A DNA stretch of 64,000 bases from Microdochium bolleyi (Eukaryota; Ascomycota; Sordariomycetes; Xylariales; Microdochiaceae). Below the pieces are notes generated by a model that had not been told where the DNA came from, searched no databases, and saw only the letters and a list, made by a program, of their open reading frames with translations. Shown here in pieces: positions 34,371-46,564 of the stretch (position 1 is the stretch's first letter; the number at the start of each line of letters is the position of its first letter). A program made the translations under genes and the position numbers. The stretch covers positions 2,046,001 through 2,110,000 of the forward strand of contig KQ964247.1 of assembly GCA_001566295.1 (NCBI GenBank), in the 5' to 3' direction.

Positions 34371-37258
34371 TCAATGACTAAGAACCTCCTGTCCCCTGGA
34401 ACCATTCTGCTGCTGGTCTTGGCCCTGCTCGCGCTCAAAGTCGCGCATGTTGAGCTCGTTCTCCCGTTCGAGTGCTGCTTCCTGCTCACGCAGCTTCTCG
34501 CGCTCAGCTTCCTCGGCAGCCTGCAGCGCCACGGAGTCCTGGTCAGCGCCCTCTCCATACGGAGGGGGCGGCGGAGGGGGTGGCGGGCTCGGTGTCTCGC
34601 TCTCATCGTCTCCGCCGTTACCCTTCAGTCGTTTGATCGATGCCGGCTCCGTGGGCGTCATGGCGGCAGAGATCGTGGCGTCCTCGTCGCGTTTACGCTT
34701 CAGCTGCAAGCTGTCGGGGGTGGAATCCACATCGTCCTTCGCTTCGTCGTCAGTCATGACAGTGTCGTCCTCCCCTTTTGCCAGATCGAGCGGCCCTGAT
34801 TCCGTGTCTTCGGGCTTCTGCCTGTTCTGGGTAGCAGACGCCCCCTTCTGCTTCTCGTGCACGGTGTACTTCTCTACGGCGCGGTCGAAGTAGTCCTTGA
34901 CGTGCTTTCTGACTTTGCTCTTCTGCTTCTCAGAGATATTTGTCGGATCGTCTACACGCTTGTGCTTATAGTCGGACGCCACAAGCTTCTTGCTGACCTC
35001 CTTGGCGAACTTCTTCAGATCCTCTTTGGGTAATCTGCCGCGATATTTGTCCATCACATGCTTAACTTGCGAGGAAAGCTGAGGTGATTGGTTAGCATTA
35101 TTTCTTTAGAGCAGAGGAAGAGCGTGGCGAGCACGGAGCCACCTACGGTATTTTCGTAGATTTTCATCTGCTTGTCAAGCGGTAGTGAGCGCCACTTCTC
35201 CTTCTTCGTCTGCTGCTCTGGGGTTGCGCTTTGCTGCGGCGTCTGCGATGCAGATCTTCGTGAGCTGTTGATTGTGTCGCCCTTCGTGAGAGAATCGATA
35301 ATATCCTGTATAGACTTCTGCTCTTGCTTGGGCTTCGATGATGCATTAGGTTGCGGCTGTGTAAGGTGTGGCACTGGCGCCGGCGCTGTTGGCCTCCGCC
35401 AAGTGGGCTGCCCTCCCTTGTAGTAGTAGTATGTTGCGCCTTGCGCGTTCATGGCCGAGAACCAGCCGTGAGGTAATGGCGGCGGACGGCGATGGACTGG
35501 CCGTGACTGGTTGAAGTATGGCACACTCCTCTGCGGCACATTGCTTTTTGGTCCCTTGGGTGTGTTGTCTGGCAGAGCAGCTGACGTCTTGCCGTGTGCC
35601 TCTTCAGCTCGCGCATTGCGGCGTTCTTCATAAGCATTTACTGTTGCTGCAGTCATGTTCGTCGAGACGCCCGCTTCGATTTTCTTCCTTGGAATGCGAT
35701 ATGCAACTTCCAATTTGCTCCACTCACTGATAAGCTGCGCTGCTCTTTCTGCGACATCCAAGTGCTCTGACTTGGTGAGCGGTTCGACAGTCGATTCGAT
35801 CTTGGCATCAGATATCTTGTTCTTGGTCAGGCGTGGGAGTGAGTACAGGATATCGAGGATCTGCAAAACAACGTTGTGGTCGGCGATAAAGGTGGTCAGA
35901 GCGGTCTTCAGAATTTGGTAGCCATGCATCTGGACCACCCGATTCCGCACGCGGTCGTCTTCGCAATTCTGTATCCGCTCCAGGAGTTTGACCGCGATCC
36001 ACTTCTCCTTACATTGCATGAGGGCGGCCATGACTTTCGTGACGCCTTTCTCATCGAGACCCTTGGCTTGGACGCTGCTGACGTATTCTTCGTCGTCCTC
36101 ATCGGCCTTCTTCTTCCGTGGCTTCTTGGCAACAGAAGTGTCCCAGCCGTCTATGTCGTCGATGCCGAGAGCTTCGATAGTAGCGTCAGGTAGCTTTGTG
36201 GCGCGCTGCGTTTGTGTCTTGCCGCCGATGAAGCCAATACAGTTCGGCTCGCCGCAATAGCACGGCTGAGGATCCGCCCCATACCGATCAACGTTGTAGT
36301 TGAACACAAGCTCTTCGCCAGCCTGAATTGCTCGTCCCGCAAAGATGCCCATTCGTAACTTGCTGCCCACCACCCACTTGTCGACATAGCAGTTGGGGTT
36401 GCACGAATGGTTGCAGAACCGACCAAGGTTGCCTTTCCTTGTCGCATCCACAAACTCGCTTCTCGTCAGGGACATGAAGTAAAAGTGCTTGATCCCTTCC
36501 TGGTCATATTGGACCATACGGCGCCGGAACGTAGGCTCGTTGATGACCTCCCCGATGTATTCGAAGATGAAATCGTTGGCTTGCAGGTCTGTCTCTGCTC
36601 GTAAGCCGAAGCCTTTCTTTTCGGTCTTGATGACGGCCACGTTTGCGTATTCTTGTCTTTGGAATCGTTGGTTCTGACATCCCTCGCCACAATTGCACTC
36701 CTGATCGACGCATTCCATCTTGGTAGCGCGGTTGATGCATTCTGAATCTTCACCACATGCATAGTTGGTACCATCTCCTATGAGCAACAGGCGAGTCAGT
36801 ACTTGTGAATTTGGATGCCTCGTCCTGGTTTCAGATAGGGGAACCGGTCAAAGTCCTTTACGATCGGATCAACACGTACGGAATTCTGGGCTGCAGTCAC
36901 AATCCAGCGGGTCGTGCTCGGTCGCGCCGAGCGACTTCGAACCATATAAACAGTCTGGAATGACCTGGAACTGCTCGCAGGCGTCGGCTGTAGCGTTGGG
37001 AAGGTCGTTGAAAAGAGGTGCGGGGCGAGCCGGTGCTCTTGAGGATCCTTTTCTTGTCGTTTTAGGTCGGTGGACAATGTCAGGTGTAGAGACGCCATCG
37101 CTGCCGGCTTTCTGGCCGCCTGGAGATTGACTCGGTGATCTCGATTGCTTGGCGCGGTCAAGAGTTGAGGCCGAGCCATGGTCCTCGTGCTTGACGCGGA
37201 CGCTCCCGTCGTCAAGCTGGCCCTCAGGGCCACTCTCCGCCTTGATTTCGTCGTCCAT
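34371..37258 (-). CDS. SET2: Histone H3 lysine-36 methyltransferase SET2
   Basis: Three exons: 37258-36880, 36777-35147 and 35078-34371, about 905 aa. Introns of 102 and 68 nt have GTACGT and GTAGGT donors. The first joins in phase 1, giving [15 protein letters not shown]. The frame stays open upstream of 37258 but has no ATG there. Domains: AWS Cys cluster at about residues 118-165 ([23 protein letters not shown]); SET at about 170-295 ([48 protein letters not shown]); post-SET ([15 protein letters not shown]); a TFIIS N-terminal-like helical region at about 355-485; a WW domain near 570-600 ([18 protein letters not shown]); and the SRI domain at about 650-760, which binds phosphorylated Pol II CTD. 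A charged coiled-coil tail follows, with a run of Pro. It methylates H3K36 during elongation. All catalytic motifs look intact. Confidence 0.95.
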
Positions 37259-40200
37259 GATGAGGACACCTGAACGCGTCGATGCGTCCTTGGAAGGCTC
37301 TGGCGCCTGGCAACGAGTGATAAGCTCGTGATGCTCGTTGATCGTGGCCAAGCCGACGCGTGTGTATGCCGCTTTCCAGCGAAACGATCGGTCGACTCGT
37401 GTGCTCCGTTGGTAGGCGAGTAGGTAAAGGCCTGTCTCGGTGGGAAGACAGCCTGCGATGATGCTATACTAAGCGACTTCGATGGAGAGTAGTGGATGCA
37501 AGTGTAAAGACAGAGGCAACACCGGCCTATGCGCGGTGGCTCGGATGGCGGGACGTGCCGGGGGCACCGCGCTCGTGGTGTACAGCTGGAGCAGGATCGA
37601 TTTCGGCGGCGGCATCGCAGGCTCGGGCGCATACAAGTCGAGGGGATCTGCCAGGAAAGAAGGCGCGCATGCACGCGCTCGCACTTGACGGAATCGCTGG
37701 CCCGGTGATGTCGGGAGGCGCTCAATGCTGCGCGCGAGGCACTGTTGCTCGGGTTGGGGAGTCTGCGCAAACGTCGCGAGACTGTGAGGATGTCCGGGGA
37801 AGGAGCGCTGAAGGGTCACTGGAGCTAGCTATTCCTGGCCGCTTATTGGTGTCGCGGTTCCTGGCATTGCACAGGCGCCCAGTATGGAGACTCGCGCCAG
37901 AACTTTTTTGCAGGGGCCCGAACTTCCACCACAAATACTCGATACATACAGGATTGGCTGGAGTGACGCTGAAAAGGATGACCGTTCGAGTGAATGATTC
38001 CTCGTCCAGCAAGACTCTGCACATGGAACAATGACAAGAACAGGCGCCGGGCAGGTGATGCTCAACGATGTTGTAGCGACCCAGACTCGGAGACCTGAGG
38101 AGCGCATCAGGGTCCCTCATACGATCTCCTCGAAGTGTTCTTGCTCATCGCGAGTGCAGCTACGCTCGCGACCTTGGACAAGAAGTATCAATCCTGGCAT
38201 TGCGATGGGCGCTTCAGCACGCCCATCAATCTGACCTGATCTCAGTCACCGCGCATTGTCCGGAGGTGGGATGGTGATGAGACACACAGGTCCAAAGGAA
38301 AGCCGAGCAAGGCCGCTGCCTCGCCCCGCTTCTCACAGCTGAAGGCGGGCGCCTGCCACGAGATTGTCCCACGACGTCAAAGTCGATGTTCGGATGTTCG
38401 CTGCGAGGGAGTCAGATCCGTGCCGAACAACCCTCGATCAATGTTGAGCGTCCGCAAGAGTCTTTCGGTCATCGTTGCTCACTCTGCATTCGTTTGCACG
38501 CAGGTCGACAGCGTGCTACCTGTTCTCTTGCTGTGAGCATGACCCAATTCCTTCCAAAGGCAGCGCCTTAGGCCGACCCACCGCCAAAGCCACCTTGACG
38601 GATCGTGGTGCCGGTCTTGCCTACGCTCATCTGTTGGCAAGAGGTCTGTGTGATTCCGACGACAAGTCTCTTGCGCGCACCGTATTGAGGATGCCTATGC
38701 ACCATGACGGGCATATGTAGCCCACGCACATGGAGACGGACGATTCGAGAATGGCAGCGAACTCGCGCGGCGTGGCTTTGGGCGAGGCGACATGCCACGC
38801 TCACCACGTCAGCAGCCAGGCCGTCCGGTGGTGGGTCCGAATGGGAAGCTGCCAGCTCATTGTGCATGGAAACCTTGGACGGCGAGGGAGCCCGAGGGTT
38901 GGGGTTGAAATGGCGGTATGAAGAGCTGGGCCAGGATACAAAAAGACGGGCGGCGGCTCCTGCGAGTCTAGCGGGAGGAAACCTGGACTGTATTCTCGAA
39001 GTATCCTCTCACGAAAAGACTGACGCTCCCGACGACATGTTGCCGTGTCGCGGCTCTCCCATCGTCCTCCGGCCTCCGAGGGTGGGAGTGCGCCCTTGTT
39101 TGCGACTGCCTGCCGGCTCCCGCCCACCGCCGAAGGCCAGCAGCCAGTGAGAATGGCAAACGCACCGGCGAATCTCGACTCGGCCAGCCCACATGGCATT
39201 CTGAGGCCAGATCCGGCATTCAGAAGTCGACCTGCAACGAACAGTTGATCTGTGCTCTGGCCGAAGAGTCCCAGAAGGCACTCTGGCGACGTGATTGGCG
39301 AGAGACGGGCAGGTTTTGGCCAGTCAGTGAGCCTCCAAGGTCGACGGCGAAGACTGGCAGCACCACGGCCAGGGCTCGAGAGCCAATCGCGGCACGGAAG
39401 CGCAGTCTGATGGCAGCGGAGATCTTAGCGGCATATGCACCACCATGCTTATTCTCACGTTGCCGTCGCCGTGGCTGCCGGCACTCGCGAACGCAACGAA
39501 GCGGTGTGAGAAGTGGGCGCATCTCCTCGTCAGACCAGTCGCGGGCTCTTTTGTGGTGGACTGATGGTGCGAGGCTGCTGGTGTCAGTCTGCGATGTGAC
39601 CGACTGCCTGACTCTCGCAGTCTCGCGGTGTGGTGGGGGAGGAGCAGAGAGCGAGGGAGGGATTGGGCTCGGGCAGCTGCACGGGAGCCGTGGCTGCAGC
39701 TCGGGCCCCATTCGACATCACCAGACCTCCCGACGCTGCCCTCCTGCTGCACGTCCACAGCAGGAAGCTCCTTCCCCGGCCCCGGGCTGCTGCAGCACGG
39801 CAGATGACCACACTCTGCACTCTCTGCACTCTCCGCACAACCTTGGAAGAGTCAGGTCGAGACATGGCCTCGCGCTCGCATGACCATTGGCTGCGCGGCG
39901 AGCAGTGGAGGGTCTCGTCATCCACAACATCCATCCGTCCATCCAGCCTTTGGATGCGGAGGGGCGGGAGTCGAACGCAGTTCCCGCGGAGCCGCTGCCG
40001 TCGCATCGCGCTGCTGCGGGCGGCATCTGCAAGATGGACGACACAACAGACGCCAGCTACTGATGCCGGGGAGACCAACCTGGACATTGGACAAGGGCAG
40101 GAGGAGGATCCCCAGCCAGGGATTGTTGCGCCGAAAGTGCTGGCGACTCGAAACCAAACAGCCCGGGCCCGGCCCAGCGTTGCATTCGAAACAGGCTCCT

Positions 40201-40974
40201 CTCTCTTCGGCTCCCTCCCGCCTGGCACCGCGCAACATTGCTGTGTCCTACCAGCGTGACATAATCCAACTTTCTACCTCGTTAGAGTCGCCGCTAGGCT
40301 TGTTGGACCCTGGCCCACGACCGCTCTAGTGCGCGCGCCGTCCGCGAGACCCTGGCCTGGCTGTCTGACTGCTTCCTGTTCCAGCTCCAGCTCCAGTTCC
40401 AGGATTGCTTGCTTGCTCGCTCGCTCGCTCGCTCGGCCTGTTCCTTGCGGTTGCTCTTCTGCGCGTTGCGTCCTCACCTCAGATTTGCCCTGTCGGCTCT
40501 CTCGCTGCCGCAAGCAACCACGCTCGTTTTAGACTGCCCAACTGCTCGGCGCCAGACTGCACCGCAGCGCGCGACACCCAGCGTCCAAAGCACTCCAGAC
40601 GACGACCACACACGCCCCTCCTCGTAGAGCTGCGCCTCTTCCCCTCAGTGGCCACATTCCCCGTGCGCTCCAGAGCCTCGCGGACGAGGCCGAGAAGCTC
40701 CCTTTCTGATACTGCTTGCCTGATTCGTGAGCTTCTGCCTCTTCCACCGTTTCCGATCTGCCGCCCAATCTCGTTTCGACGCGCCAAACGGCGCAATCTG
40801 GTTGCTACACCTCGTCCAACGGTGCGCTGGTTAACGCGAGGGGCCCCGATGCCGCTGGCGAGCCCCGGAGCATAGAAGGCTGTTGCGGACGCTTCCTGCT
40901 TGCACGACTCTCTTAAGACCAGTCCTCGCCTCCTGTCCTCGGCCCGTCGCGAGCCCTGGCACCACTCCTTCGCC
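37259..40974. promoter_or_regulatory. 3.7 kb divergent region between SET2 and the AT-hook gene
   Basis: Both flanking genes are read outward, so this holds their promoters. Open frames are numerous but patternless. The stretch near 40370-40440 carries GCTT/GCTC repeats and is pyrimidine-rich on the plus strand, as is common just before fungal transcription starts. I recognise no gene; it is unusually long for this window. Confidence 0.4.
40403..40437. repeat. GCTT/GCTC tandem repeat
   Basis: Tetranucleotide units GCTT then GCTC repeat about eight times. It is probably within the 5' leader or core promoter of the AT-hook gene that starts at 40975. Confidence 0.6.
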
Positions 40975-42191
40975 ATGGACACCACTTTTTCTGACGATGA
41001 GAAGGTACGCGCGACCGTTCGTGAGACGGTGGTCCCCTCGGAGCAGCACTTACTGACAGACCTGGCAGCGCTTTGTGCTAGCTGAGATGATCAAAGTCAG
41101 CAGCTTGGACGTGCCCACTCTCGTCGAATTCATCAGAGCCCACCAGCTCGAACCAAGGTGGTTGTCGATGCAGCTTCCTGGTGGTAGGTCTCCGAAAAAC
41201 CCCTTTGAGTCTTGTCCTCTTGGGTACCGTTACCTGACTCTTTCTAGGTCGCAACATGAACCAATGTCTGGGAGCAGTAGACAACATGTTTCACATCAAA
41301 TTTCCTCCACCGGAATTACCAAACTACAAGAGGAGCATGATTGGCGATACGATCGACCCACCGGCGAAAAGACCGGCCATCATGATGTCTGCCGACCAGC
41401 CGATGGCTCCGACCCGGGTTATCCAGCCTCGCCCGCCGCCGAATAGCTTCATCTCCATGTCCGGTCCACCGCCCTTGACCGCTTCGTCTGGCCCTTCGCT
41501 GACGGCCACGGGGAAGAAGCGGGGTCGACCATCTAAGGCCGACAAGGAAGCACAAGCGCGCGCCAACTACTCGCGCTCCGTCGAGTACGCGGCGATCACG
41601 CCTGCTCCGCCACCTCCAGCAGCGCTCCGATCGCCTCATGAGTACTCTGCCTCGCCAGGCTACGAGGTTGCAAGCTATCCTGACCAGAAGCTGAAGAAGC
41701 GCGAGCGGCATGGCATGACAGGAAGTCCGCAGCCACAGGGTCCAGCTTATGCAATGGCCTCTCCGGTCTCGACGGCAGGAACACCGAGGATGCTGCCCGA
41801 AGGCGGCGACAAAGGACCAATCTCCCCCGAAGGACAGAAGTCCGTACCCGTGGACAGACGGTCACCGCCGACCTTACCTCAGTTCATACACCACCACAGC
41901 TACCACCACGAGCGTCCACCACACGCACAACCGCAGACGCCACAGCCACCTCTGCCGCCACCGCAACAGCAACACCAACAGCAGCACCACCCACGCACCC
42001 AGTCAGAGGGGCCAGGCTCGCGACCGCCGTCGCGAGGGCCGCCGCCGCCACCACATCACGCAGCGCCGGCGCGACCGTCACCCGTGTTCGATCCTATTTT
42101 CCCCGGACGAGACAGGTCTCGAGGTGGACCAGAGCGACCGCCACAGGCACCTGCTCCAACATCAGCCCCACCGATATCGAATAGAAGCTGA
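40975..42191 (+). CDS. AT-hook protein with N-terminal Myb/SANT-like segment, fungal, function unknown
   Basis: Three exons: 40975-41004, 41069-41183 and 41248-42191, giving 362 aa. Both introns are 64 nt with GTACGC and GTAGGT donors. The first exon codes for MDTTFSDDEK, which joins to RFVLAEMIK; the second junction restores PGGRNMNQC in phase 1. Residues 1-70 (FVLAEMIKVSS, PTLVEFIRAHQLEPRWLSMQ, MNQCLGAVDNMF) resemble a short helical Myb/SANT-like fold. An AT-hook (KKRGRPSKADKEAQARA) lies near residue 145, followed by a conserved-looking EYAAITPAPPPP. The rest is Pro-, His-, Gln- and Ser-rich and probably disordered. A nuclear DNA-binding role is inferred from the AT-hook only. I recall similar fungal proteins but no characterised one. 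Confidence 0.8.
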
Positions 42192-43592
42192 TGTAGAAAT
42201 GCATTCTGCGAGGGAAGTTGTGCAAGGGGAATGTGACTATACATTAGCTGTGGCGTAATGGTATACGGAAGGGACATGGAGCTATATCTTCTTTTTCTTT
42301 TTGGACGGAGACTGGCACGGCATTCTGGCGTTTCTCAGGGACACTTTCTCAATGGCACCCCTATTGGCTTTTCCTTTTCGTTCCAGGCGCGGCGCAGGAT
42401 TCCCTCGCGCGCCAAGCAGCTGGCTTTGCTTGTCCTTGACTCAATTGCACCCGCAAGAGGCACGACGGCGCTCGCCAGCTTTCGGCATTTTCTCTCCTCA
42501 TAGCATAGAAACCTGTCCTTAGGCATATAGCGCGCCATGCAATTCGAACAGAGACGAAGAGGGTTTGGCACGTTGGGTGAGATGGAAGGTTCCTCCTTGA
42601 CACTCTTCCGACGAATTCTATGATCGTTACCATCAGAGTTAGACGTGTGTTCTTGACATATAACTCATCTAACATGATGCTATCTACTATCGTTACCACC
42701 ATATATGTCGCGTGTTGCTATGTTACACACATAGGTTGACGACAATGGCATGCAGCACCAAGTCGCAACACTAGTATTTTCTACAGGCGACGCGGCTCCT
42801 CCTCGCGCGCCGAGTGGCTCAAGTCATGCAGTGTGGGTTCGCTGTGTTGTTTGCCCTTTTCCTGTCTCCACGGCGGCTTGGGGACAAATGTCATAGCTTT
42901 TATCGAGCACGCGCCGTTGGCGGGGGGATCCTCTGATGATGGAGGCTTCCTGGAAAGCGAGATTTCATCTGCAGGTCCCGAGGCGGATACCGTCACGCCT
43001 TGCCCATTCCCAGAGGAGACGGAGGAGACACACCTTCTGGGCTGCACCTATCGCATCGAAGGTCCGTTTGGGAACGAAACCGAGCACAGCCTAGCCCGCT
43101 CTGAGCTTGCCAAGGAGACAGCGCCTGGGTTTGCTCCTTTCCAAATTCCGAGAATCGATCGTCTCATGCTTGGGCAGGCGGACAAGGAGAGAAAGCCTCT
43201 GTGAAGTTGGAAAACTTGTTTCAGCTGAGCTCCTTTGCTATTGCTGGTGGCCGACCCGTGGCTGTGGCACGGGCGGTGGCTTCCCGCGGGCAATATTTGA
43301 TTGTTTCTTCTTTTCCGGGTTCGCGAACTTGACACCTGCAGGTCGTTGGGGTCACACGAACGCAGGGAGAACAAGCTTATTATGCAAGTCATTTCGGTCG
43401 GTATGAAGGGGCCGTAGAGCCTTGTTCTTTCTGACCGCTACTTTCGCCAAGCGGCTCCCGCAACGGATGAGCTGCAGGGCGGGTTGAGATGGCGGTCCGA
43501 GTTTAGGATTGGCCACGTTCTTTGTTGTTTGGGGCTCTGCTTGCTCTCTCTTTCCAGACTGAGGACGAGGACAAAGCCTCTCTAGGCTATGC
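42192..43592. other. Convergent region between the AT-hook gene and BMT5
   Basis: A 1.4 kb region between two facing stops. The segment 42560-42780 is AT-rich. A plus frame of 123 codons at 42833-43204 was examined and not accepted. I see no gene here. Confidence 0.45.
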
Positions 43593-44504
43593 TCAATCCT
43601 CATCCGACGAGTCGTCGGCCTTGCCTCTCGAGCGTTTTTTGGTGCTGGCCACGGACGACTCGTCCTTGCGGACAAAAACGTAGCTTCTGGCAGGCCTGTC
43701 CTCGCCCTTCCACGCACTGTCCGCGACCTCGCCGGTCTGCTTGTTGCGCACGACTCCGAGGGTCCGGGCGTGGTGGTACCCCGGGTACGCAGCGGCCTGG
43801 AAGCGGAAGCTGCGCTGAACCTGCAGGCCGCAGTGCCGGCCGAGATCCCGAATGTTCCACAGCGTATAGGGCTCGCCCTCGAAGAGCGTGACGACGATGG
43901 CGCCGCCAGGGGCCAGGGAAGGGGTTGCGTGGTTGAAGAAGCCGACCAACATCTCCTGGTTGTAGCGGACCTGGCGGTTCACATCTGTGCTCTTGCCGCC
44001 GACGTGTGGAAAGTTGAAGATTATGCGGTCCATGACCCCCGGGCCGCCCTTCTTGCTATTCTTGTTGTTCTTGGTCGGATCCGTGGCTGTGGTGCTCGTG
44101 GTAAAGGGTTTCATGGTGGTGGCGTCGACATTGTAGACCACCCGGCTGTCTTCTGCCTCGATCTTGGCAATGTTGTCGGCGACATGCGGGTATTTCGCCG
44201 ACAGCTCCTCGAGATCCTTCTCGAGGACGGTGGCGGTGACGTCGACGCAGAAGTGGTGGTCGACGAGAGATGTTGCAAAGCTCAGGTCGCCCTCGCCGAC
44301 GAGGAGGATCTTGTGTTCGGGATCGAATGGGATCGTTGGCTCGAGGTGCTGCTCCTGTGTCTTCTTGGGCGGCGCCTGCGCTGGTTGGCCGTTCGACTTG
44401 GCTGTTGGAGGTCCCTGAGAGCTTCCGTGATGCCGCTTGGCGTGGGGTTTTGCCTGGGCGCGCTGCTGAGGCTTGCCGCTCTGGAGTTTCCTCCGCTTCG
44501 CCAT
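43593..44504 (-). CDS. BMT5: 25S rRNA (uridine-N3)-methyltransferase, BMT5-like
   Basis: Single exon, 303 aa. The ATG at 44504 was chosen; the open frame reaches 44528 but only with a GTG. The N-terminus is basic and Gln/Pro-rich, fitting nucleolar targeting. The Rossmann-like SAM site is KILLVGEGDLSFATSLV at about residues 64-80, followed by VTATVLEKDLEELSAKYP. Further family motifs are MDRIIFNFPHVGGKSTDVNRQ, LVGFFNHATPSLAPGGAIVV and FRFQAAAYPGYHHARTLGV. These are diagnostic of the DUF2431/Bmt5 family, which in yeast methylates U2634 of 25S rRNA. The C-terminus is Lys/Ser/Asp-rich. Length is close to the yeast protein. Confidence 0.92.
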   Translation of the reverse strand: MAKRRKLQSGKPQQRAQAKPHAKRHHGSSQGPPTAKSNGQPAQAPPKKTQEQHLEPTIPFDPEHKILLVGEGDLSFATSLVDHHFCVDVTATVLEKDLEELSAKYPHVADNIAKIEAEDSRVVYNVDATTMKPFTTSTTATDPTKNNKNSKKGGPGVMDRIIFNFPHVGGKSTDVNRQVRYNQEMLVGFFNHATPSLAPGGAIVVTLFEGEPYTLWNIRDLGRHCGLQVQRSFRFQAAAYPGYHHARTLGVVRNKQTGEVADSAWKGEDRPARSYVFVRKDESSVASTKKRSRGKADDSSDED

Positions 44505-46564
44505 GGCTTCACAAGAGCGTGCTGCCACTGCGTGGGGAAATTGACCTGGAATAGTGTGTTTGGGCGAGTGCTGCCTGAACTACAGTGTGACAGGTCTGGC
44601 CAGAGCGATCGTCGTTGGAGATCTCCAGGTGGTTGAGCGCCATCTCTCAATTTTAGAGTGGGGAGGACTCGCCCAGACACTGCCAGTCGCTGTCGCGTGG
44701 CTGGGTGTAAGTGGTTGTGGAGACCTCCGTCACTGGGCACGGCTTTTGGTCTCCTTTATGCAGTCCATGGCGGAAAAGGAGACAAAAAGATAGAGAGCGA
44801 ATGCGCTCCATAACACGCACCTGTGACGCTTGGCCGAAGGAGCTACGCGGCCCTCTAGAGACTGGAAAAGGGCAGGCTGCAGCTGCTGCACAACCAGCCG
44901 CGTGCTGCAAAAGAACGGGTAGATGCACGATCTGGAAGTGTTAGCATTGTATCATGCCAGCAAATCACACAACAGCAATCGGCGGGAGGACCACAGGCCG
45001 CCCCTTCCCCGTTGGTCGACCCAGCTGGGGAGCTCTAGCCTCAAACGGGTTGGTCCCACTGGGCATTGCTGGCCCCCTTTGAGCCTCTTGGCTTGTCAGA
45101 GAATTGGGCAATCTTGCCCTCCCACTGTCTGCTCTGGTTGTAGGAACGAGTTGAACAGAGCTGCCGCCCTGCATGACCCGAGCGTCTGTGTCTGTCTGCG
45201 GAGCTGCCATTATCCTCGCGCGAAAGTTCTGTGCACGTGTCGGTGAATGTCAGCATGGTAGCCGTGATAGGGTCCATCCTTGTGCGTGTAAGCTCGGCCG
45301 GGCCTCATTCTCCGACACCATCAGGTCCTCACGCCGGACGTGTAAGGCCTAAAGACACGAGACTGAAAGCAGAGCTCACCGGGGCGACTGCACGAAGCTG
45401 CTCTGGACATACGAGTGTGGACTGTGGTTTGCCCTAGAGCGACCAGGTTGCGGGAGATGATGTTGTGATGGCGAGAAGCATGTATATTCCCCGGGCTTTG
45501 TCGGAATAGTCCGAGTCGTTGTGCATGGTGCATACGCTTAGGACATCCTTCGATCTCTCTGTGGGCCGCCGAAACCAAGCATGCTCTTGTTGAAGTTCGA
45601 TCTGCTGTCTGGTGCCATGGGCCAGCCATGGCTTTGTCGCTCGGTCAAGACGGAAAGCGTGCCTGCGCGCCTGCCCGGGCCAAGATGTGAAGCACGGCAT
45701 TGCATGCAGAGGTGATGAGCATAGTCTCTATTGACATCACTCAGACGTCCCAGCCATCCAACGATGGAACTGGGCTACCTACCATAAAGGCACTCTGAGT
45801 ACCTCGCGTGCCTCGAGGAACAGCACACTCGAGGCCTGCCACGAACAAACGCCGGAGGTCAGGATCTGGCCTGGGGTGGAGCTCGGAGAATCACGTGTTG
45901 TGCAGCGCTGATTGGCTGGGCCGGGGGCAGGCCCCAGCTCAGGTCCCGGCCTGGGCGTGCAAGCGGTGCAGCCAGTGCCCCGAAGCAGGCAAGACAAGAC
46001 ACTCTTGCAGAGCAGCCGGGCGACCTGGCTGCATTGCATCCATCGCCTTACTGCGTGGAAAATCTCACTGCCAGACCGGCGACTCGCAGCACCACGACGC
46101 TTTACACTGCGGCCTCGTCTCATTCCTCCTGTGCGCGCTCTCTCACGCATCGGGCCGCTTCTCTTCCTGCTCCTTCTCTGCAGCGGCGCAACTGTCTTGG
46201 TTCCTCTCAACGCGGCCCTCTCCTCTTGCTGCGTAGTCCCATCCAGCTGTTCCACGGGGCGCGGCCGGGCTCCATCCTCCCGTCCTCTTTCACCTACACG
46301 CACGAGCCTGCCTGCACGCACAAAGGCCATACAAACCCTCTCTTGACGCCTTCTCTTTCCATCACCCCGTCCCCCCATCACGGCCATCGACACTCATTCA
46401 TCATCACGTCTGACGTATTTCTGTTCTCCCTTCTGGCCTGCTCTCCATTCTTCTGAGCGCCATCTGCCAGAAATACCCCCAATCCCTTCCCCCCCTACCC
46501 TGACGCTCTTAGCCCGCGCCTGCACGCTTTTACATGTCTCGCACGCCTCTCTCCTCCTGAAGCC
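44505..46564. promoter_or_regulatory. Divergent promoter region of BMT5 and the RGG-protein gene
   Basis: A 2.06 kb spacer between two outward-reading starts. The last ~450 bases before 46565 are strongly C/T-rich on the plus strand, typical of fungal promoter and leader tracts. Frames there read as low-complexity Ser/Pro/Leu and are not taken as genes. Confidence 0.45.

Noticed and set aside
42833..43204. 123-codon plus frame between the AT-hook gene and BMT5
   Set aside because: It lies between two facing stops and has no family resemblance or splice context. It is probably part of the overlapping 3' regions.
43770..44636. 288-codon plus frame antisense to BMT5
   Set aside because: BMT5 motifs on the minus strand are unmistakable; the plus frame is a compositional shadow.
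46034..46456. Plus frame in the C/T-rich tract before the RGG-protein gene
   Set aside because: Ser/Pro/Leu low-complexity caused by the pyrimidine-rich leader; no domain and no link to the downstream gene.
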